A stretch of 44,966 nt of DNA from a bacterium (GTDB lineage Bacteria; Deinococcota; Deinococci; Deinococcales; Deinococcaceae): contig JAJZIR010000019.1 in NCBI GenBank assembly GCA_021810505.1, positions 1 to 44,966 of the forward strand, given 5' to 3'. The position numbers and the translations under genes are program-made. Below are positions 40,251 through 44,966 of this stretch, one piece after another (within the stretch, counting starts at the first letter, position 1; the number at the start of each line of letters is the position of its first letter). The notes below the pieces were generated by a model. The model was not told the DNA's origin. It was given only the letters and a program-made list of their open reading frames with translations, and searched no databases.

Positions 40251-42797
40251 CTAGAAGAACGGCCCGATGCTGAAGGTGAACAGGCCGGTGGGGTTGGCGG
40301 CGCTGAAGCCGTAGTCGAACTGCAGGGCGGGCAGCAGGGCGCTGCCGAAGCCCAGGTTGAGCTCCACGCCGATCCCGTACCCCAGGTGCAGGGCGAAGTT
40401 CTGCGGGCCGGTCCAGGCGTCGCCGGCGTCCAGGAAAGCCACGCCGTAAAGCCCTTGGGCGATTCCGGCCTTGAGGTGGAAGTTGTAGCGGTACTCCAGG
40501 CTGCTGCTCAGGAAGTTCTGGCCGGTGAAGGCGTTGGTGCTGTAACCGCGCAGGGTGTAGATGTTGTTGGGATCGACCCCGCCCACCGAGAATAGCCGGC
40601 TGGTCGGCGGGTTTCCCGGCAGCGTCCCGGCGTCTAGGCGGAAAGCCAGGACCTGCTGGCTGTGCCCGTTGCTGAAACGGTGGCCGAAGCCCAAGTAGGT
40701 GCTCCCTCCGCCGGTCAGCTGGAACCAGGACAAGGGCTGGCTGCCCTGCGCCCCAAAGCCGTAGCCGACGCTGGTTCCGGCCCGGTAGCCGGAAGTGGGG
40801 AAATTGACGCTGTTGGTGCTGTCGAAGCTGTAGGAGTTGGTCACCAGGGTGGTGAGGCCGTCCTGGGGGAGGTTTTGGGTCACACTGGGCGAGCTCGGGC
40901 TGGGAGCGCCGGGCGAGCTGGAGGGCTGCAGGTAGTACTGGTTGTACTGGGTGTTGACCGACAGGCTGCCCTGCAGGTCAGGGGTCAGCTGGCGCCCGAT
41001 CCCGAAGCTGGCTCCGGTGGCGCGCTGGCTGTAGTCCAGCCCCACTTGGCTGCCACTGGAGTTCACGACCGGCAGGTTGGGGGTGACCAGGCTGAAGACC
41101 GAGAAGCTGAGCGAGGTGGGGACTTTGCGGAAGTCCAGGAAGTGGATGTCCAGCCAGGGGATGGTCAGGGAGGCCTGGCCGCCTAGGTCCTGGCCGGTCG
41201 GATTGGGGGCGGCGGTGAGCTGGATGTTGGTCCCGTAACCCAGGCCGAACAGGTCCTTGTCAATGTAGGCGATCTGCCCGCTCAACCCGCTCAGGGTGCT
41301 GTAGGAGATGGAGGGCTCGAAGAAGCGGGTGTTGGCCTCTCCCAGGCTGAGCACGGCGGTGAGATCCTCGGGTTTGCTGGCTGCCTTGAAGGTGTAGGTC
41401 GGTGAGGTGACCAGCCCGGTCCGGTACAGGGTCAGCAGGCCCTTCTGGAAGGATCGGTCGTTGAAGACCGAGCCAGGGGAGGGCAGGTAGCGGGTGATTA
41501 CCCGGTTATGGGCGCGGTGCGGCCCCAGCCAGTGCAGCTGGTAGCCGGCGATGCGCACTTCCCTGAGGTGGTAGGTCAGCACGCCGTGGCGAAACTGGAT
41601 GGGGTTGGGGCGGGTGCTGAGGTCGTAGCCGTGAGCGTTGAAGACCTTGCGCATGGCCAGGTAGTCCTGCTGGGCCAGCTGCAGGTTGAAGATGTCGCCG
41701 GCTCGCAAGTGCAGGGCGCTGGTCAGGTCGCGCAGCGGCAAGACGGTATCCCCTTCGATCACCACTCGGCGGATCGGCCCGGTGGCTTGCGCGCTGGGGA
41801 CGAAGCGGACATCGACCCCGGCGGGATCGTTGGGGTCCTGGCTGAAACGCACTTTGACGTAGCGCTTCAGGCTGTCTCCGATGGCCTTCAAGGCGGCGTT
41901 GATCTCTTTAGTGTTGAACAGCGATCCCAGCCGCAGGTGGCCATAGACCCCTAAGCCCAGCGCGCTGGTGTCCACCGCGACGATGCGGAGCTCCCGCATC
42001 GGGATGGTCAGCACGCCGTTCCTCAGGCGCACCCGGTTCAGGGCTGGCCCGCTGCCCTGGTAGCCTAGCTGGCTGTAGTCGGCGAACAGCGCCTGCAGGG
42101 CCTGGTCGTAGAGCTTGGCTCGGAAGTGGCGGGCGTTGGCCAACGGCTGCAGCGCGCTGCGGATCTGAGCGTTGGACAAGACGGTGTTCTTGGTGGCCAA
42201 GATCTTGGTGATCTTGGCGTCGGTCTTGATCTGATAGTGCACGGTGACGCCGTGCTTGCCGTAGCTCAGGCTGGTCTGTACCACCGGTGCGAAGGGCAGA
42301 CCGGCACTCTGGTAGGCCTGGACCAACAGGGTCTTCGACTGGGCGATCCGGGCGGTGTTGAGCTGGGTTCCTGGAGTGATGTTCAGCTGTTGGGCCAAGG
42401 CGCTCTTGAGCTTGGAGGCCGCGATGAAGCTGCCGGCCTGCACCACCACGTTGCGGATGGTGGGGTTGTTGACTACCGTGATGATCAGGACGTTTTTGCC
42501 GTTCTGGGAGACCAACTGGTCTTGGACCGACTTGAAGAAACCCAATCCCAGGGTAGTTCGGTCGATGGCCTTGAGGTCAACCTGGCTCAGCGGGCTGCCC
42601 TGGCTGACCGGCAGGTTGACGGTGATCAGGTCGCTGAGGATCTGGTCGGTCCCCTTGACCACGATCTGGTTCAGCACCGGGGCGGAGGCGGCCCGGGCGG
42701 ACGCCAGGGCCAACAGGCCAGCCAGGGGCCAGATCCTGCCCAGGCGCTTTCTGGACCGTAGGTGGCGCAGCGGCGAGATCGGTCGTGGGTGTGGCAA
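40251..42797 (-). CDS. bamA: BamA/Omp85 outer-membrane assembly protein
   Basis: An 848-residue outer-membrane protein that folds beta-barrel proteins into the outer membrane. TTG at 42797 is chosen: AAGGAG (42809 to 42804) lies 6 bases upstream and a signal peptide follows (basic RSRKRLGR, then PLAGLLALASARA). The frame is open much further upstream but without any such signal. POTRA-like domains fill about residues 35-400, for example LNQIVVKGTDQILSDL and IRRVVIEGDTVLPLRDLTSA. The C-terminal barrel includes the conserved LRGYST of the lid loop and ends in FSIGPFF with terminal Phe. SlpA is one likely client. It lies 24 bases upstream of ffh. Confidence 0.9.
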   Translation of the reverse strand: MPHPRPISPLRHLRSRKRLGRIWPLAGLLALASARAASAPVLNQIVVKGTDQILSDLITVNLPVSQGSPLSQVDLKAIDRTTLGLGFFKSVQDQLVSQNGKNVLIITVVNNPTIRNVVVQAGSFIAASKLKSALAQQLNITPGTQLNTARIAQSKTLLVQAYQSAGLPFAPVVQTSLSYGKHGVTVHYQIKTDAKITKILATKNTVLSNAQIRSALQPLANARHFRAKLYDQALQALFADYSQLGYQGSGPALNRVRLRNGVLTIPMRELRIVAVDTSALGLGVYGHLRLGSLFNTKEINAALKAIGDSLKRYVKVRFSQDPNDPAGVDVRFVPSAQATGPIRRVVIEGDTVLPLRDLTSALHLRAGDIFNLQLAQQDYLAMRKVFNAHGYDLSTRPNPIQFRHGVLTYHLREVRIAGYQLHWLGPHRAHNRVITRYLPSPGSVFNDRSFQKGLLTLYRTGLVTSPTYTFKAASKPEDLTAVLSLGEANTRFFEPSISYSTLSGLSGQIAYIDKDLFGLGYGTNIQLTAAPNPTGQDLGGQASLTIPWLDIHFLDFRKVPTSLSFSVFSLVTPNLPVVNSSGSQVGLDYSQRATGASFGIGRQLTPDLQGSLSVNTQYNQYYLQPSSSPGAPSPSSPSVTQNLPQDGLTTLVTNSYSFDSTNSVNFPTSGYRAGTSVGYGFGAQGSQPLSWFQLTGGGSTYLGFGHRFSNGHSQQVLAFRLDAGTLPGNPPTSRLFSVGGVDPNNIYTLRGYSTNAFTGQNFLSSSLEYRYNFHLKAGIAQGLYGVAFLDAGDAWTGPQNFALHLGYGIGVELNLGFGSALLPALQFDYGFSAANPTGLFTFSIGPFF

Positions 42798-42935
42798 GCG
42801 AGACTCCTTGGGAAGTGGCTGGGCCCTAGCCCTGGCCTTACTATCTCCGCCCCAGGCAGTGAGAAGGGTGAAGCACGCCTGGCTTCCTAACTGTCTCCTT
42901 TCGGTCAGGCGGCGGCTGGGGCGGCTTACCCCTAG

Positions 42936-42944
42936 TGCTATACT
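42936..42944 (+). promoter_or_regulatory. Extended -10 promoter for the Ugp-like operon
   Basis: TGCTATACT with TATACT at 42939-42944. The predicted start at 42951 leaves a 12-nt leader without ribosome binding site before the ATG at 42963. It lies in the 165-base gap to the divergent bamA start. Confidence 0.55.
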
Positions 42945-42962
42945 CCGGACGCGTCCTTCCGT

Positions 42963-43895
42963 ATGGCTACCTCGACCGCTCTTTCCACCACTGAAGCCCA
43001 GAGACGCCGGGCCCGGCGTCTGACCGGCGAGGTCTTGGCCTCTTGGCTGTTCCTGCTCCCGGCAGGCCTGCTGCTGCTGGCCTTCGTGTTCTACCCCTTG
43101 TTCTACTTGCTCTACGTCAGCCTGCTGCACTGGAACCTGATCGGGCGGGCGCGCTTCGTAGGCCTGGCCAACTACAGCTCGTTGCTCCAGAGCGTCTACT
43201 TCTGGCAGGCGGTCTGGAACACGGTGTGGATGACCGCGGGGACTCTGGTGATCACCCTGCCCCTGGCCTTCTTCACCGCCCAGTTCGTCCACTTGGAGCT
43301 GAACCGCCGGCTCTCCGGTCTGTACCGCAGCGCCGCCTTTGCCCCCTACGTCTTCCCTCTGGTCGCCTCGGGGGTGGTCTGGAACCTGATGCTCCAGAAG
43401 CAGGGGATCGCCAACTGGGCGCTTTCCCTCCTGCACCTAGCCGGCCCCCACTGGCTCAGCCAGGGGGTCTGGCCGCTGGTCTCGATCATCCTGGTGACCA
43501 CCTGGCAATTCTTCGGCTACTACACCGTGATCTTCCTCTCGGGGCTGCAGGGAGTCCCGCCCACCCTCTACGAGGCGGCGGCCATCGATGGGGCCAGCGC
43601 CTGGACCAGGCTCACCCGCATCACCTTGCCGATGATCTCGCCGACCCTCTTCTTCGCCACGGTGATCCTGGTCCTGCAGGGCTTCCAGACCTTCACCCAG
43701 GCCTACGTGATGACCAGCGGCGGCCCCAACGGCGCCACCACCACCCTGGTCTACTACCTCTACCAGGAGGCCTTTCAGTTCTTCAATATCGGCCGGGCCG
43801 GCGCCGTCTCGGTGATGCTGCTGATCCTGCTGGTCGCCATCACCCTGGTGCAGTTCTGGCTCTCGAGGAGGTGGGTCAACTACGATCAGCTCTGA
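42963..43895 (+). CDS. Sugar/glycerol-phosphate ABC transporter permease (UgpA/MalF family)
   Basis: A 310-residue inner-membrane permease with six predicted helices. The N-terminus (about 25 residues, Arg-rich) precedes LFLLPAGLLLLAFVFYPLFY. The EAA coupling loop is YEAAAIDGASAWTRLTRITL, and YVMTSGGPNGATTTLVYYLY is the usual UgpA-type C-terminal block. It is first in an operon with a second permease and a UgpB-like binding protein; no ATPase in the window (a shared MalK/UgpC type is common). The neighbouring saccharide locus suggests maltodextrins as possible cargo, but the binding protein looks closer to UgpB. Confidence 0.9.
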   Translation: MATSTALSTTEAQRRRARRLTGEVLASWLFLLPAGLLLLAFVFYPLFYLLYVSLLHWNLIGRARFVGLANYSSLLQSVYFWQAVWNTVWMTAGTLVITLPLAFFTAQFVHLELNRRLSGLYRSAAFAPYVFPLVASGVVWNLMLQKQGIANWALSLLHLAGPHWLSQGVWPLVSIILVTTWQFFGYYTVIFLSGLQGVPPTLYEAAAIDGASAWTRLTRITLPMISPTLFFATVILVLQGFQTFTQAYVMTSGGPNGATTTLVYYLYQEAFQFFNIGRAGAVSVMLLILLVAITLVQFWLSRRWVNYDQL

Positions 43896-44754
43896 GCTGC
43901 GCCCCGAGCCGCCGCGCGGCCCCGGCCTGTCCAGGAGCGCCTGGGCGCTGTGGGGAGGGCGGGCTTTCCTGACCCTGGTCGCGCTGTTCAGCCTGTTCCC
44001 GCTGTACTGGATCGTGGTCAACTCGATCGAGCCGCTCCGGCACGTGCTCAGCGTTCCCCCGCACTTCCTGCCGCTCCACCCGGAGGTGGGGCCCTACGCG
44101 GGGGCCTGGAACTCCGCTCCTTTCGGCCTGTTCTACCTGAACACCCTGTTCATGGCCAGCGCGATCGTGTTGGGCCAACTGGTGACCTCCACCTTGGCCG
44201 CCTACGCCCTGACCTGGCTGCGGATTCCGGGCAGGCAGGCGGTGTTCTTCCTGATCCTGATCGGCCTGATGGTGCCCGAGCAGCTCACCGTGGTCCCGGT
44301 CTTCCTGGAGATGCGCACCCTGGGCTGGATCAACAGCTACCAGGGACTGATCGTCCCCTTCCTGGGCAGCGCCTTCGGGATCTTTTTGCTCCGGCAGAGC
44401 TTCCTGCAGATTCCCCTTCCCCTGATCGAGGCGGCTAAGGTGGACGGGGCCAGCCGGCTGCAGATCCTCACCAGGGTGATCCTGCCCAACAGCAAGTCGG
44501 CCCTGATCACCCTGGCTATCCTCAACTTCATCTGGCACTACAACGACTTCTTCTGGCCGCTGATCATCACCAATACCAACCACTACCGCACCCTGGCGGT
44601 GGGGCTCAGCATGTTCTTCCAGTCTGGGAGCGGCCTCACCCCCTGGAACCAGCTGATGGCGGCCGACGTCTTCATCGCGGTGCCGCTTTTCCTGCTATTC
44701 TTCCTGGGACAACGCTACTTGGTCCAAGGGGTGATGACTTCGGGCATCAAGTAG
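43885..44754 (+). CDS. ABC transporter permease (UgpE/MalG family), non-canonical start
   Basis: A permease of about 289 residues. The coupling loop IEAAKVDGASRLQILTRVIL and the end YLVQGVMTSGIK are typical. Helix 1 (FLTLVALFSLFPLYWIVV) lies before the first in-frame GTG at 44014, and there is no ATG, GTG or TTG between the upstream stop (43822) and 44014. AGGAGG at 43866-43871 sits before ATC 43885 (13 bases) and CTG 43897. I place the start at ATC 43885, overlapping the previous gene by 11 bases, but CTG 43897 is also possible. Starting at 44014 would delete helix 1. A sequencing error is the main alternative. Confidence 0.75.
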   Translation: MSSELRPEPPRGPGLSRSAWALWGGRAFLTLVALFSLFPLYWIVVNSIEPLRHVLSVPPHFLPLHPEVGPYAGAWNSAPFGLFYLNTLFMASAIVLGQLVTSTLAAYALTWLRIPGRQAVFFLILIGLMVPEQLTVVPVFLEMRTLGWINSYQGLIVPFLGSAFGIFLLRQSFLQIPLPLIEAAKVDGASRLQILTRVILPNSKSALITLAILNFIWHYNDFFWPLIITNTNHYRTLAVGLSMFFQSGSGLTPWNQLMAADVFIAVPLFLLFFLGQRYLVQGVMTSGIK

Positions 44755-44782
44755 CGGCTGCTCCCTGCGTTACGGAGGAACC

Positions 44783-44966
44783 ATGGGTAGAAAATGGTGG
44801 TGTCTCGCTTCGGCGGTCGCGCTCTCGGCCTCCTTCTCCGCTTCCGCCTCCCCGGTCCAGCTCAGCTTCTGGTACGGCCTGGGGGGTAACCTGGGCCAGA
44901 CCCTGCAAGCCATCGTGGCCAAGTTCAACGCCAGCCAAAGCGCCATCCACGTCACCGCTACCTACC
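44783..44966 (+). CDS. Extracellular solute-binding protein, UgpB-like (3' end outside window)
   Basis: ATG at 44783 follows GGAGGA (44774-44779). A signal peptide (MGRKWWCLASAVALSASFSA, cleavage near ASA-SP) is followed by VQLSFWYGLGGNLGQTLQAI and VAKFNASQS. These match the N-terminus of UgpB-type family 1 binding proteins (FW.g..G..l...v..FN.SQ). About 61 residues are in the window. It supplies ligand to the two permeases just upstream, 28 bases after the second one. Glycerol-3-phosphate or a sugar is the likely ligand class. Confidence 0.85.
   Translation, partial: MGRKWWCLASAVALSASFSASASPVQLSFWYGLGGNLGQTLQAIVAKFNASQSAIHVTATY

Noticed and set aside
42798-43436. N-terminal extension of the bamA frame
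   Set aside because: It runs antisense through the UgpA-like permease; the TTG at 42797 has a good ribosome binding site and a signal peptide.

Overview
The window is a high-GC, gene-dense bacterial chromosome segment that most likely comes from the Deinococcota (Deinococcus-Thermus). Three things point there. One is a SlpA-type protein (signal peptide, one SLH domain, long coiled coil, beta-barrel ending in Phe). Another is a BamA/Omp85 protein, which indicates an outer membrane. The third is a large set of leaderless genes whose TAnnnT -10 box lies 6 nt before the start codon. I see no prophage, CRISPR array, rRNA or tRNA. No complete insertion sequence is present, and one short stretch upstream of slpA only resembles an IS end.

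Left part (1-9080, all +): the 3' end of an unknown gene; a small membrane protein; an oligopeptide-type ABC importer made of two tandem paralogous binding proteins and two permeases, without ATPases; rpmB; lspA; and luxS overlapping tgt. The small genes are separated by strong GC hairpins and started by leaderless promoters.

Middle (9081-24240): a 400-bp regulatory region with a TTGACC/TATCAT promoter and a structured leader drives slpA, which ends in a canonical terminator. A TPR protein and an MFS transporter follow as an overlapping pair. Next is a tightly overlapping RND efflux operon with two different TolC-like genes, a lipoprotein adaptor and an RND pump that carries an extra hydrophobic insert. 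On the minus strand are plsY and a two-gene ABC-2 exporter.

24245-31105: a 5-codon leaderless reading frame precedes a DUF4258 protein. A complete branched-chain amino-acid importer operon (livKHMGF, minus strand) follows, then an M20 peptidase diverging from ispF across a 22-bp palindrome.

31254-37077: three consecutive lipoprotein genes form a surface alpha-glucan locus: a type I pullulanase, a protein with a possible CBM9/DOMON-like domain, and a GH13 amylase-like protein. The last keeps the catalytic Asp/Glu/Asp but has lost all three conserved active-site histidines.

37247-44966: a DinB/DUF1572 protein, an Ig-like lipoprotein, ffh and bamA (all minus), then a UgpA/UgpE/UgpB-like ABC importer (+). 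The second permease of that importer has no ATG, GTG or TTG start that would keep its first membrane helix. The binding protein runs off the window.

Functionally the window is dominated by the cell envelope: outer-membrane anchoring and assembly, lipoprotein processing, phospholipid synthesis, efflux, and import of peptides, amino acids and probably sugars or glycerol phosphate. No known defence or mobile system was recognised. The strongest candidates for new biology are the divergent amylase, the RND insert with paired outer-membrane factors, the leader frame before DUF4258, the palindrome-bridged divergent promoters and the slpA leader.
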